A stretch of 64,000 bases of DNA from NCBI GenBank assembly GCA_033721235.1, contig JAWWAY010000015.1:1-64000 (forward strand), given 5' to 3'. The notes below the pieces were generated by a model. The model did no database searches. It was given only the letters and a program-made list of their open reading frames with translations, and was not told the origin of the DNA. Both the position numbers and the translations under genes were made by a program. Of this stretch, positions 26,800-35,975 are shown in pieces. How positions within the stretch are numbered: the first letter of the stretch is position 1; every line of letters begins with the position of its first letter. The stretch is from UBA5078 sp033721235. Its GTDB lineage: Bacteria > Pseudomonadota > Gammaproteobacteria > Pseudomonadales > Pseudohongiellaceae.

Positions 26800-26822
26800 T
26801 GTCAGCATCAGCGGAGCAATAA

Positions 26823-27329
26823 ATGCGTTTAAAGAAACTTGGGTTGGTAGCGCTCGTCAGCTTTCTAATAAGCCTGTCAGGCTCATTAAGCTATGCAATC
26901 GAAGAAGGAGAGCAAGCCCCTCTTTTCACCTTGGCAAACATTGAAGCAAACGAACCCCCAATAGTGCTAGAGAGCTTTAGAGGCAAAACCGTGTATGTGG
27001 ATTTTTGGGCTTCTTGGTGCGCCCCCTGTTTACGCTCAATGCCCTTAATGGATGATTTATACGTCAAGTACAGAGATCGAGACTTCGAAGTAATCGCTAT
27101 AAATGTCGACACCTCTGTCGAGGATGGACAGGACTTTCTAGCGGACAACCCCGTCAGCTACCACATTGCCCTAGACACCGAGAATACGGTGCTCTCAGAG
27201 TATGGGGTTATTGGCATGCCCACATCCTATCTTGTCGATAAAAACGGCATCGTTCAAATGGTGCACATGGGCTTCAAAGAAAACGATATTGAGCATATCG
27301 AAAAGGCGATCTTAGAGCTTATCGAGTAA
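26823..27329 (+). CDS. TlpA-like periplasmic thiol:disulfide oxidoreductase
   Basis: 168 residues: a signal peptide (hydrophobic 6-24, SLSYA), then a thioredoxin fold with the active site WASWCAPC (Cys66 and Cys69) and the cis-proline motif GVIGMPTSYLVD. This is the TlpA/ResA/CcmG group of periplasmic reductases, used in cytochrome maturation or disulfide repair. The partner is not identifiable. It follows the desaturase by 23 bases and may share its transcript. It is convergent with srkA by 8 bases. Confidence 0.87.
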   Translation: MRLKKLGLVALVSFLISLSGSLSYAIEEGEQAPLFTLANIEANEPPIVLESFRGKTVYVDFWASWCAPCLRSMPLMDDLYVKYRDRDFEVIAINVDTSVEDGQDFLADNPVSYHIALDTENTVLSEYGVIGMPTSYLVDKNGIVQMVHMGFKENDIEHIEKAILELIE

Positions 27330-27337
27330 GGCCGAGC

Positions 27338-28375
27338 TTACGGGAAGAGGCGCAAAATAGGCTCATCAAGTGCGGCCATTTGCTCTCTGAGCTCTAGGAT
27401 ATGCTCTGCCCAATATCTCTCCGTGTTAAACCAAGGAAAGCTCTTGGGAAAAGCCGGATCATCCCACCGCCTGGCTAGCCAACCGCTGTAATGCATTATT
27501 CGAAGAGTACGCAAAGCTTCAATGAGATCAAGCTCTTTGGGGTCAAAGTCATAGAACTCTTCATAGCCCTCAATTAACTCCATGAGCTGGGCTTGCCGCT
27601 GATCCCTCTCTCCGGAAAGCAACATCCACAAATCTTGTATTGCAGGGCCCATTACCGTGTCATCGAAGTCCACAAAATGGGGGATATCATCTCGCCACAG
27701 CACATTACCCAAGTGACAATCACCATGAATTCTTAACTGCTTAAGCTCTTTATTGCGATCGAAGACAGCCGCGACTTTATCGATTAAGTCTCTACTGAGA
27801 GTATCGTAGGCCTCAACTAAACTTGGGGGGATAAAGTTTTGACCCAAAAGAAACTCACGCGCATTAACAGCCATGCTCTCAACGCCTAGTTCATTGCGAT
27901 ATTTAAAGCGCTGCGTACTCCCTACGCTATGCACTCGCGCAATGAAACGCCCCATGACCAGTAGGCTATCGGGGTTTTCTAAGTCAGGCGCTCGTCCTGC
28001 TAGCCTATCAAAAACAGCAAGCTCAAAATTCTCAAAGCGATATAGGGTGTTTTTGCCATCGAGCACTCTAGGCGCCACAACAGGGATCTCTAGCTCGGCC
28101 AACTCAGTGGCGAAGGAATGCTCCTCCAATATCTGTTCGCGAGTCCATCTTCCCGGACGATAAAACTTAACGATTATAGGAGGCTCCCCGTCCACACCTA
28201 CCTGGTAGACCCTATTCTCATAGCTATTGAGGGCCAATACGCGAGCATCGGTCTGTATTCCCAGGCTCTCGACAGCATCAAGCACGCGGTCAGGGCTAAG
28301 ACTGTGATAAGGGTGAAGCTGTTCATCAGGTTCAGAAACAGCCTGTGCATCCTCAGTATCGAGCGTGTTTGTCAT
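27338..28375 (-). CDS. srkA: Stress response kinase A (SrkA/YihE)
   Basis: Ser/Thr protein kinase of the aminoglycoside-phosphotransferase fold. E. coli YihE counters Cpx-linked and MazEF-mediated death. The catalytic loop IHGDCHLGNVLW and the metal motif FVDFDDTVMGPAIQDLW are complete, and the N-lobe NSYENRVYQVG...IVKFYRPGRW matches YihE. 345 residues against 328 in E. coli; the extra is an acidic N-terminus. In enterobacteria it lies next to dsbA; here a TlpA-like thioredoxin is its convergent neighbour. Confidence 0.9.
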   Translation of the reverse strand: MTNTLDTEDAQAVSEPDEQLHPYHSLSPDRVLDAVESLGIQTDARVLALNSYENRVYQVGVDGEPPIIVKFYRPGRWTREQILEEHSFATELAELEIPVVAPRVLDGKNTLYRFENFELAVFDRLAGRAPDLENPDSLLVMGRFIARVHSVGSTQRFKYRNELGVESMAVNAREFLLGQNFIPPSLVEAYDTLSRDLIDKVAAVFDRNKELKQLRIHGDCHLGNVLWRDDIPHFVDFDDTVMGPAIQDLWMLLSGERDQRQAQLMELIEGYEEFYDFDPKELDLIEALRTLRIMHYSGWLARRWDDPAFPKSFPWFNTERYWAEHILELREQMAALDEPILRLFP

Positions 28376-28502
28376 TATTTGACGTCATCCTATTCGAGTT
28401 TGCGCGGAGTATACTGTAAAATCCCGTCTCCTGTTGCTTATACAGCAATAGCGGGACATTAAACTTTTAAATCCATTGCCCAAGCTAGATGAGGAGCTTT
28501 AC

Positions 28503-29795
28503 TTGAACCACGAACAGTTGCAAGCCAGATACCTTGAACTTCAAAAAGACTATGAAGCCATAAGCTCAAAGAAATTGAGCCTGGATTTAACACGAGGCAA
28601 GCCATCCACGGCTCAGCTCGAACTCAGCAACGCGCTTGACGGTATTTTAGAAGGTAATTATCTAGCTGAAGATGGCACAGATTGCCGAAACTATGGCGGT
28701 CTCATGGGCATACCAGAAGCGAGAGCTTTCGGTGCTCAATATCTTGGCACTACCGCTAATCGCGTCATGGTGGGTGGTAATAGCAGCTTGCAATTCATGT
28801 ATCAGCTTGTGAGCAATGCTTTCTTCGTTGGCGTTCGCGATGCCGACTCGGCTTGGAGTGTAGAGGCTAGCAATACTAACAGTAAGGTAAAGTTTCTCTG
28901 CCCTTCGCCTGGCTACGATCGTCATTTCGCTGTGTGCGAATCTCTAGGTATTGAGATGATCCCAGTCGCTATGACTAGCGAAGGCCCCGATATGGACCAA
29001 GTTGAAACCCTGCTCAAAGCTGACTCGATGATCAAAGGTATCTGGTGCGTACCCAAATACGCGAATCCAGACGGCGTCGTATACTCAGACGCAGTGGTCG
29101 AGCGCATGGCGAAGCTAGGCAAAATTGCGGGAGACAATTTCCGCATTATCTGGGATAACGCCTACTCCGAGCACCACTTGGTGGATAATCCTCCGCAACT
29201 TGCTAATATCATTGAACTTAGCGATGCCGAGGGCACTTTAGATAATGTTCTAGTGATCGGTTCAACCTCCAAAATTACTTTTGCAGGAGCAGGCATTTCA
29301 TTCCTGGCCACGTCGGAAGAAAACCTCGCTAGCTTTTCCAAACAGCTTGGCTTCTCGACCATCGGGCCAGACAAAGTGAATCAGCTGCGTCACATCAAGT
29401 TTTTCAAGAATTTGGACGGGCTGCGAGCTCTGATGCAAGAACACCGCAAAATTCTTCAACCCAAATTTGAATTGGTGCTCAATAAGCTGGAAGCGAAACT
29501 TGCGGGCAAAAGCATCAATGGCGAAGCTTTGGGGCGCTGGACAAAACCTCAAGGAGGCTACTTCGTCCTGTTTGATACACAAGCCGGCCTTGCGGAGAGA
29601 GTTGTTAAACTAACTGGTGATGCCGGCGTTAAACTGACTCCTGCGGGCTCAACATACCCCTATCAAAATGACCCAAACAACAGCAATATACGTCTAGCTC
29701 CATCGTTCCCTAGCCTAGAAGACATTGATTCTGCTATGGATATTTTCGTGCTGTGCGTTGAGCTCGCCACAGTCGAGAAAGCACTCGGCAAGTAA
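28503..29795 (+). CDS. Aspartate aminotransferase, subgroup Ic (MocR-type fold)
   Basis: PLP-dependent aminotransferase of the family first defined by Corynebacterium AspT, remote from E. coli AspC. Visible landmarks are LDLTRGKPS near the N-terminus, VGGNSSLQFMYQL, CPSPGYDRH, WCVPKYANPDGVVYS, IWDNAYSEHH, and the PLP lysine in GSTSKITFAGAGISF. The start is taken at TTG 28503 because GAGGAG lies 6 bases upstream; the frame runs back to another TTG at 28476 without support. 430 residues. It is divergent from srkA. Confidence 0.87.
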   Translation: MNHEQLQARYLELQKDYEAISSKKLSLDLTRGKPSTAQLELSNALDGILEGNYLAEDGTDCRNYGGLMGIPEARAFGAQYLGTTANRVMVGGNSSLQFMYQLVSNAFFVGVRDADSAWSVEASNTNSKVKFLCPSPGYDRHFAVCESLGIEMIPVAMTSEGPDMDQVETLLKADSMIKGIWCVPKYANPDGVVYSDAVVERMAKLGKIAGDNFRIIWDNAYSEHHLVDNPPQLANIIELSDAEGTLDNVLVIGSTSKITFAGAGISFLATSEENLASFSKQLGFSTIGPDKVNQLRHIKFFKNLDGLRALMQEHRKILQPKFELVLNKLEAKLAGKSINGEALGRWTKPQGGYFVLFDTQAGLAERVVKLTGDAGVKLTPAGSTYPYQNDPNNSNIRLAPSFPSLEDIDSAMDIFVLCVELATVEKALGK

Positions 29796-29804
29796 GGCAT
29801 AAGA

Positions 29805-29829
29805 GGCTAGCGGGCTTTGCTCGCTAGCC
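29805..29829. terminator. Convergent hairpin after the aspartate aminotransferase
   Basis: GGCTAGCG (29805-29812) pairs with CGCTAGCC (29822-29829), an 8-bp perfect stem with a 9-base loop between the aminotransferase stop and the convergent DUF1820 stop. The tail is only weakly T-rich, so termination strength is uncertain. Confidence 0.5.
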
Positions 29830-29840
29830 TTATATCGCAA

Positions 29841-30182
29841 CTACTCAGAGGAAGGAATATCGGGACCTTTAGACGCCAAGAAAGGCGCGGGGAAAGGCTT
29901 TATATTATCGCCGCTAGTAATTTTAGCGACCCCACTCTTGCTCACCTCATCAATTCTCACGATAGCCTGTATCGGTATAAAACTACGCTTTACACCCGCG
30001 AATTCCGCTTTTAACTTCTCTTCACTAGGGTCGACGACAACCTGACTTCGTTCGTCGAAAATATAGTCTTCTATCTCAATAAAGCCATACAGCTCGCTTT
30101 GATAGACCTGTTTTGCGAAAACTTCGTAGACCTTGCCCTTATTTAGAAAGGTTACTCGGTATATTTCTGAGGGATTTGCCAT
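29841..30182 (-). CDS. DUF1820 family protein
   Basis: 113 residues, soluble, with the family pattern IYRVTFLNKGKVYEVFAKQV near the start, SELYGFIEIEDYIF, and EFAGVKRSFIPIQAIVRIDEV. The beta-rich look is reminiscent of small RNA- or ligand-binding domains, but no function is established. It is conserved in Pseudomonas and relatives near miaB, and is divergent from miaB here. Confidence 0.82.
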   Translation of the reverse strand: MANPSEIYRVTFLNKGKVYEVFAKQVYQSELYGFIEIEDYIFDERSQVVVDPSEEKLKAEFAGVKRSFIPIQAIVRIDEVSKSGVAKITSGDNIKPFPAPFLASKGPDIPSSE

Positions 30183-30417
30183 TTAAAAGAATCTCTATAA
30201 TGCATTTACGCCACAGTATATTTGGCTGTGTCATACTGATTTCAAGGCTTAGGGAGTACTTGATACTGGGCTAGCCGCTATTTTAGCCCAATCCCTTCAC
30301 TTAAGCGCTGATTATTCCTTAGTACAGCTAGTTTTTCGCGCCTCACTAAACTGCTACAATCCGCATCGTTCAATTTCATTACCTTTGCGGCCCTTAAAGG
30401 GCGGAATCACGAATCTC

Positions 30418-31812
30418 ATGAGTACTAAGCAAACTTCAAGCCCCGAAACGGGCTTTGACAATATCATTGCCACCTCTGCCACTACTCCAAAGGCGAGCAA
30501 GCGAGTCTTTATCAAGACTCACGGCTGCCAGATGAATGAGTACGATTCTTCTCGTATGCTCGATATGCTTCGAGAGACCCACGATGCGGAGCTGGTAAAC
30601 ACTCCCGAAGAAGCCGACATCCTGCTGTTAAATACTTGCTCTATTCGTGAAAAGGCACAAGAAAAGGTATTCCATCAACTGGGCCGCTGGAAATCTTTGA
30701 AGAAGGCGAATCCAAACGTACAGATAGCAGTCGGTGGCTGCGTTGCTAGCCAAGAGGGAGAAGCGATTGGCAAGAGAGCGCCCTATGTCGATGTGGTGTT
30801 TGGACCACAATCGCTCCATAAGCTGCCGCAAATGCTCAAAGAAAACCCAGAGCGCAAGACTAAGGTAGACATTAGTTTCCCAGAAATCGAAAAGTTTGAC
30901 CGTCTTCCAGAGCCTAGCGTCACTGGATGCGAAGCCTTTCTGACCGTAATGGAAGGCTGTAGCAAATACTGCTCGTTCTGTGTGGTTCCCTATACCCGAG
31001 GTGAAGAGGTCAGCCGCCCATTAGACGACGTGATAGCGGAAGCCTTCCACTTGTCAGAGCAAGGCGTACGAGAAATCAATCTGCTAGGCCAGAATGTCAA
31101 CGCCTACCGCGGCCTCAGCCATGACGGCAAGATCACAGACTTTGCTACTTTAATTCAATACATTGCGGCTATAGAGGGCATAGACAGAATTCGGTACACC
31201 ACGTCCCATCCAATGGAGTTTTCCAGCAGCCTGGTCGAAATATACAAACACGTACCTCAGCTGGTTAACCACCTGCACTTACCCGTGCAAAGTGGCTCGG
31301 ATCGCATCCTTGCCGCCATGAAACGTGGCCACACGGCCGCGGAATACTTAAAAATAATCAATGAGTTAAAAGCAATTAGGCCGAATATAAGCCTCTCTTC
31401 CGATTTTATCATTGGTTTCCCAGGTGAAACTCAGCAGGACTTTGAAGATACCATGAACCTTATCATCGAAGTCGGCTACGACACCTCTTTCAGCTTTATT
31501 TATAGCGCACGCCCCGGCACGCCGGCTGCCGAGCTCACCGACAACACTTCGGAGCGAGAAAAGAAACATCGCCTAAGCGTCCTGCAAGCTCAAATCGCGC
31601 AGCAGGCGGCGCAAATAAGCCAAAGCATGGTGGGCTCAAATCAGAGAATCCTCGTAACGGGCCCCTCTAAGAAGGATCCTAAAGCGCTTCAGGGACGCAC
31701 GGAAAACAATCGTGTCGTTAACTTTGCCTGTGATGATCACAGCCTAGTCGGTAATTTTGCAGACGTGAAGATCGTTGAGGCCTATACTAACTCCCTTCTA
31801 GGCGCTTTATAG
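30418..31812 (+). CDS. miaB: tRNA-2-methylthio-N6-dimethylallyladenosine synthase MiaB
   Basis: Radical-SAM methylthiotransferase that converts i6A37 to ms2i6A37 in tRNAs reading UNN codons. The N-terminal UPF0004 domain holds the auxiliary cluster cysteines (KTHGCQMNEYDS, LNTCSIREKA, VGGCVASQEG). The radical-SAM motif CSKYCSFC and a C-terminal TRAM domain follow. The ATG at 30418 fits homologues after a short divergent N-terminus; the frame is open from a TTG at 30385. It leads the ybeZ-ybeY-corC run, as in E. coli. Confidence 0.95.
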   Translation: MSTKQTSSPETGFDNIIATSATTPKASKRVFIKTHGCQMNEYDSSRMLDMLRETHDAELVNTPEEADILLLNTCSIREKAQEKVFHQLGRWKSLKKANPNVQIAVGGCVASQEGEAIGKRAPYVDVVFGPQSLHKLPQMLKENPERKTKVDISFPEIEKFDRLPEPSVTGCEAFLTVMEGCSKYCSFCVVPYTRGEEVSRPLDDVIAEAFHLSEQGVREINLLGQNVNAYRGLSHDGKITDFATLIQYIAAIEGIDRIRYTTSHPMEFSSSLVEIYKHVPQLVNHLHLPVQSGSDRILAAMKRGHTAAEYLKIINELKAIRPNISLSSDFIIGFPGETQQDFEDTMNLIIEVGYDTSFSFIYSARPGTPAAELTDNTSEREKKHRLSVLQAQIAQQAAQISQSMVGSNQRILVTGPSKKDPKALQGRTENNRVVNFACDDHSLVGNFADVKIVEAYTNSLLGAL

Positions 31813-31908
31813 CATTATACAGCGTACAATTACGATCAGGGCAGCTAGCGCCCATACATTGCTATACTATGAGCAACACTCACTACTCGGAGGTAAGTCT
31901 TTAGCTTA

Positions 31909-32946
31909 ATGGCTACAGAAAACATCACACAGAGGCTGGTACTAAAGCCGGATGACTCTCATCGCTTGGCCAATTTATGCGGCTACCTCAATGAGAATCT
32001 CCATCAAATTGAGAAGTCACTTACGCTTAAAATAAAGCACCGCGGCAGTACTTTTAACCTTACCGGTGACCTCGGCGCGGTAGAGAGTGCGCGTACCGTG
32101 CTCGAGAAGCTCTACCAGGCCACCTCCGAGCAGGCCAATCTAGGCCCCGATATCGTCCATTTAGCGATTAAAGAGACCGAACAAGCAGTTCAGCGTGGCT
32201 CTAAAATTCAAGCTGACATAGACCACGCCTCGATAGTGAAGACTCCAAAGCTTTCAGTAAAACCAAGGGGTCCCCATCAACAGGACTACGTCAACCAAAT
32301 TCACCGCAAAGACATTAACTTCGGTATAGGCCCTGCCGGCACAGGCAAGACTTATCTCGCTGTAGCCTGCGCTGTTGAAGCCTTGGTGAAGGATCAAGTG
32401 CAAAGAATTCTACTCGTTCGTCCTGCGGTAGAGGCAGGCGAGAAACTAGGGTTTCTCCCTGGAGATTTAAGCCAAAAAATCGACCCCTATCTTCGTCCTC
32501 TTTACGATGCCCTATACGAGATGCTGGGCGTTGAAAGAGTCGGTCGGCTTATCGAGAAAAACGTGATCGAAGTTGCCCCGCTCGCTTATATGCGCGGCAG
32601 AACGCTCAATAACGCCTTCATCATCTTGGACGAAAGCCAAAATACAACCAGCTCTCAAATGAAGATGTTTCTCACTCGACTAGGCTTTGGTTCCACCGCA
32701 GTCATTACCGGTGATGTTTCCCAGATAGACCTACCTAAAGGAACCCGCTCCGGCCTAGTGCATGTTGCTCAAGTATTGAAGGACGTTGATGGCATTTCAT
32801 TTACTTGGTTTGACTCGAAAGATGTCGTCAGACACTCGCTTGTACAAAGAATTGTCGATGCCTATGACAAGCACGATCAAAAATCGATAAGCTCGTTGAG
32901 TAAACGCGACTTAAAGACGGACGGCAATCATGAGCGCGATGCTTGA
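31909..32946 (+). CDS. ybeZ: PhoH-like ATPase YbeZ
   Basis: 345-residue PhoH-family ATPase that works with YbeY in rRNA processing and RNA quality control. An N-terminal KH-like portion (1-100) precedes the ATPase with Walker A GPAGTGKTYLA (about 143) and Walker B AFIILDESQNT. The ribosome site GGAGGT lies an unusual 14 bases before the ATG, and an in-frame stop in between excludes an earlier start. The last 17 bases overlap ybeY, so the two are translationally coupled. Confidence 0.94.
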   Translation: MATENITQRLVLKPDDSHRLANLCGYLNENLHQIEKSLTLKIKHRGSTFNLTGDLGAVESARTVLEKLYQATSEQANLGPDIVHLAIKETEQAVQRGSKIQADIDHASIVKTPKLSVKPRGPHQQDYVNQIHRKDINFGIGPAGTGKTYLAVACAVEALVKDQVQRILLVRPAVEAGEKLGFLPGDLSQKIDPYLRPLYDALYEMLGVERVGRLIEKNVIEVAPLAYMRGRTLNNAFIILDESQNTTSSQMKMFLTRLGFGSTAVITGDVSQIDLPKGTRSGLVHVAQVLKDVDGISFTWFDSKDVVRHSLVQRIVDAYDKHDQKSISSLSKRDLKTDGNHERDA

Positions 32947-33406
32947 GATACAAAATCTTTGTAAAAACAAAGAGATACCTCCGGACGCGGATTTCGAAAA
33001 ATGGCTCGCCACGACCTTAGAGGCTTTAGCCCCTTGCTCGAAACCCCGACAACTTTTTATTCGAATTGTGGATGAGGACGAATCGGCGCGCCTAAACAAA
33101 GAATATCGCCACAAAGATAAACCGACTAACGTCCTGTCATTTCCAAGTTACCTTCCAGAACAGGTCCTATCTGAGCTGCCAGAACTCCCGCTAGGCGACT
33201 TAGTCATTTGCGCCGCCGTTGTGGAGACAGAAGCGCTGGAACAGAGCAAAGAAATTAGTCAGCATTGGGCTCACATGGTGGTTCACGGTACCCTGCATCT
33301 AGTAGGCTATGACCATCAAGAAGAGAAAGAGGCGCAGGAAATGGAGAGCTTAGAGATTGATATTCTGTCCAAGCTCAACATCGATAACCCCTACGAGACC
33401 CATTAA
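32930..33406 (+). CDS. ybeY: Endoribonuclease YbeY
   Basis: 158-residue Zn-dependent endoribonuclease needed for 16S rRNA 3'-end maturation and 70S quality control. The metal motif HMVVHGTLHLVGYDH (about 123-137) supplies the three histidines. NVLSFPS is the other conserved segment. It overlaps the end of ybeZ by 17 bases. Confidence 0.94.
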   Translation: MSAMLEIQNLCKNKEIPPDADFEKWLATTLEALAPCSKPRQLFIRIVDEDESARLNKEYRHKDKPTNVLSFPSYLPEQVLSELPELPLGDLVICAAVVETEALEQSKEISQHWAHMVVHGTLHLVGYDHQEEKEAQEMESLEIDILSKLNIDNPYETH

Positions 33407-33473
33407 TCATGATACAAGCAGATACTTAGATTAAAGTAATAAGTTTCCATAATGGAGGTAAGAAGTTAACAAA

Positions 33474-34361
33474 ATGGCAGACGATCAATCGAGTATCGAT
33501 CCACGACCCAAGTCATGGATCGATAAAATAGCCCAGGTCTTCTCTGATGAGCCTACGGATACCAAGAGCCTGTTGGAGTTGCTGAGAAACGCTGAGCAAG
33601 ACCATGTACTGGACGCCGACGCACTGGGCATCATCGAGGGAGCACTTCAAGTTTCCAATATGCAGGTGCGCGAAATAATGATACCGCGCCCGCAAGTACT
33701 CACCGTAATGGAGAAGAATTCTCTTGAGGAAGCACTCGATACTGTCGTAAAAGCATCCCACTCGCGCTTCCCTGTTCTAGCCGAACACTCCGACTCGATC
33801 ACTGGCATTCTATTAGCAAAAGACCTCTTGCCCTACGCCCTATCTAAGAGCAATGAATCGTTCAAAGTAAACGATATTATGCGTCCGGCCATGTTCGTCC
33901 CCGAGAGCAAACGACTCAATATACTGCTCAAGGAGTTTCGAGAAAATCGTCAGCATATGGCTATCGTTATCGACGAGTATGGTAGCCCATGTGGTGTCGT
34001 CACAATCGAGGACATTCTAGAGCAAATTGTAGGCGAAATTGATGACGAATTTGATGTAGATGACGACACGGCTATTAAGAAAATTGATGACAGCAACTTT
34101 ATTGTAAAAGCGCTAACGCCTATCGCCGACTTCAACGAATACTTTAAATGTGACTTTAACGACGATGAAGTCGACACTATTGGTGGCGCTTTAATCCACC
34201 AACTCAACCATATTCCGCAAAGGGATGAGTCCGTTCAGATTGACGAGTTTAAATTCACGGTTCTCAATGCGGACAGTCGCCACATTCGACTGCTAAAAGT
34301 ATCGATTGCGAAAGAGAATATAGCCACAAAGAAAGACTTGACCGAACAAAAAGATAACTAA
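33474..34361 (+). CDS. corC: CorC/YbeX family CBS-domain protein
   Basis: 295 residues: a short N-terminal region, two CBS domains (about 65-185: IMIPRPQVLTV, SRFPVLAEHSDSITGILLAK, IDEYGSPCGVVTIEDILEQI) and a C-terminal CorC_HlyC domain. YbeX has been linked to Mg/Co efflux and to ribosome metabolism in the ybeZYX operon. The ribosome site is odd: GGAGG lies 15 bases before the ATG, and a 5-codon ATG..TAA minicistron (33452-33469) overlaps it. lptE follows after only 9 bases, with no lnt. Confidence 0.9.
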   Translation: MADDQSSIDPRPKSWIDKIAQVFSDEPTDTKSLLELLRNAEQDHVLDADALGIIEGALQVSNMQVREIMIPRPQVLTVMEKNSLEEALDTVVKASHSRFPVLAEHSDSITGILLAKDLLPYALSKSNESFKVNDIMRPAMFVPESKRLNILLKEFRENRQHMAIVIDEYGSPCGVVTIEDILEQIVGEIDDEFDVDDDTAIKKIDDSNFIVKALTPIADFNEYFKCDFNDDEVDTIGGALIHQLNHIPQRDESVQIDEFKFTVLNADSRHIRLLKVSIAKENIATKKDLTEQKDN

Positions 34362-34370
34362 GAGAGCGCC

Positions 34371-34874
34371 ATGTCTACCACCATAAGATTATTTTTCTTA
34401 AGTTTATTAGCTGTATCGCTGAGCGGCTGCGGCTTCTCCCTGCGCGGAAGCACTAGCGCGATGGATGAGACAGTTTCTGTTTATTTGAATGCACAAAACC
34501 CGAGCGATGCCACCGCCGTAAGTATTAGACAAGCACTAGAGAATTCAGGCGTATCAGTGGTACAGAGCGACTCAGCCGACTACACTCTTGCTCTATCGGC
34601 GGAACAATTTAGCGCCCGCCCGACAACAGTCAACGGTCGCGCACGAGCCGCTCAGTATGAACTCGTTCTAGCAATAGAATTCAGCTTGCAACAGGCCGAC
34701 ACGCTGCTTATCCCGGAGGAGACTCTCGCGGCCAATAGAAGCTACTTCGAGGACTTGGCAAATATCTCGGGTAGCAACGAGGAGCAAATATTACTGCGTA
34801 CGGAAATGCGCACGGAACTGGTAGACAAAGTGATTAGACGCGTTGCCACCGCCGCCGAGAATGCTAGCCCTTAA
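34371..34874 (+). CDS. lptE: LPS assembly lipoprotein LptE
   Basis: Outer-membrane lipoprotein that plugs the LptD barrel and promotes lipopolysaccharide insertion. The signal peptide ends in the lipobox LSGC (Cys20), directly followed by the family start GFSLRGS. 167 residues is typical. AGAGAG precedes the ATG. Its usual upstream neighbour leuS is missing; it is instead joined to corC with a 9-base gap. holA follows after 12 bases. Confidence 0.9.
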   Translation: MSTTIRLFFLSLLAVSLSGCGFSLRGSTSAMDETVSVYLNAQNPSDATAVSIRQALENSGVSVVQSDSADYTLALSAEQFSARPTTVNGRARAAQYELVLAIEFSLQQADTLLIPEETLAANRSYFEDLANISGSNEEQILLRTEMRTELVDKVIRRVATAAENASP

Positions 34875-34886
34875 GAGTATTAGCTT

Positions 34887-35930
34887 ATGCGTATCAACTC
34901 TGACAAACTCGAAGGCTCCCTATCCAAGGGGCTGGCAACAGTCTACTGGATCGCTGGCGACGAGACCCTTCTAGTTCAAGAGGCCCTAGATGCAGTGCGC
35001 AGCAAATGTCGAGCGCAGCAGTTTGACACCAGAGATCTTTTTTTTGTCGACAAGCAATTTCAATGGCAGGACTTTCTGGCATCTTCCAACAGCATGTCTT
35101 TGTTCGCGGAAAAAAAGATCATCGAACTGCGATTTCAATCGCCCAAGATAGAAGACGAAGCACGTAAACTATTGGCCGAGTACTGCCAGTCTCCTAACCC
35201 CGACAATGCACTTATTATAGTGACACCCAAACTAGACGCTAGCGCTTTAAACACAAAATGGTTCAAAGCTATTGAATCCCATGGTGTTTTTGTTCAAGTC
35301 TGGCCGATCGATATTAATCGATTACCAGCATGGATAGACCAGCGCATGCAAAGTCACGGCCTAGTAGCAGACCGAGACGCGATAAGCCTCTTAGCAGATC
35401 GAGTAGAAGGTAATCTACTAGCCGCCGATCAGGAGATCGAAAAACTAAAGGTTTTGACTGGCGCAACACGGGACAATCGCATATCGGTCACTGCCGATAC
35501 TATAATGAAGCTCGTTGCCGATAGTGCCAGATACAATGTTTTCAACCTTATCGACTCTGCTCTAGTGGGAGACAGCGCACGCACTCTTAAGATTCTGAGC
35601 GGCCTAAAAGCAGAAGGAACAGAGTTACTGAACCTGCTGGGAATGGCCACCCGCGAGATACGTATACTACTCAACATTAGGTACAGAACTGAGAACGGAC
35701 AAGCCCTTGCCAGCGCCATGCAACAAGAAGGCGTCAGAAGAATTCACGAGCCCCCGGTTCGCAAAGCAATCGAACACAGCACCGTCAGCTCACTTGAGTC
35801 ACTTCTCATTTCAGCAAGAGATATAGACGCCACCGTCAAAGGCTTAGCAATCGGAGACCCTTGGAATAAATTAGGAAGTCTATTGATCGGTTTGGGCGGC
35901 AAGTCCCTCTGTATTGAAGATCCCATATAG
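34887..35930 (+). CDS. holA: DNA polymerase III subunit delta
   Basis: Clamp-loader wrench that opens the beta clamp. 347 residues with the three-domain AAA-like layout: an N-terminal ATPase-like domain without Walker motifs (YWIAGDETLLVQEALDAVR; FAEKKIIELRF), a lid with NLLAADQEIEKLKVL, and a C-terminal collar (NLLGMATREIRILLNI). lptE-holA is a conserved pair. nadD, which follows holA in E. coli, is instead at 54014 in the proA cluster, as in Pseudomonas. Confidence 0.92.
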   Translation: MRINSDKLEGSLSKGLATVYWIAGDETLLVQEALDAVRSKCRAQQFDTRDLFFVDKQFQWQDFLASSNSMSLFAEKKIIELRFQSPKIEDEARKLLAEYCQSPNPDNALIIVTPKLDASALNTKWFKAIESHGVFVQVWPIDINRLPAWIDQRMQSHGLVADRDAISLLADRVEGNLLAADQEIEKLKVLTGATRDNRISVTADTIMKLVADSARYNVFNLIDSALVGDSARTLKILSGLKAEGTELLNLLGMATREIRILLNIRYRTENGQALASAMQQEGVRRIHEPPVRKAIEHSTVSSLESLLISARDIDATVKGLAIGDPWNKLGSLLIGLGGKSLCIEDPI

Positions 35931-35975
35931 CCAACACTATTTAAGCAAGGCTACGAAGCTCCAGGAGAGCAACAA

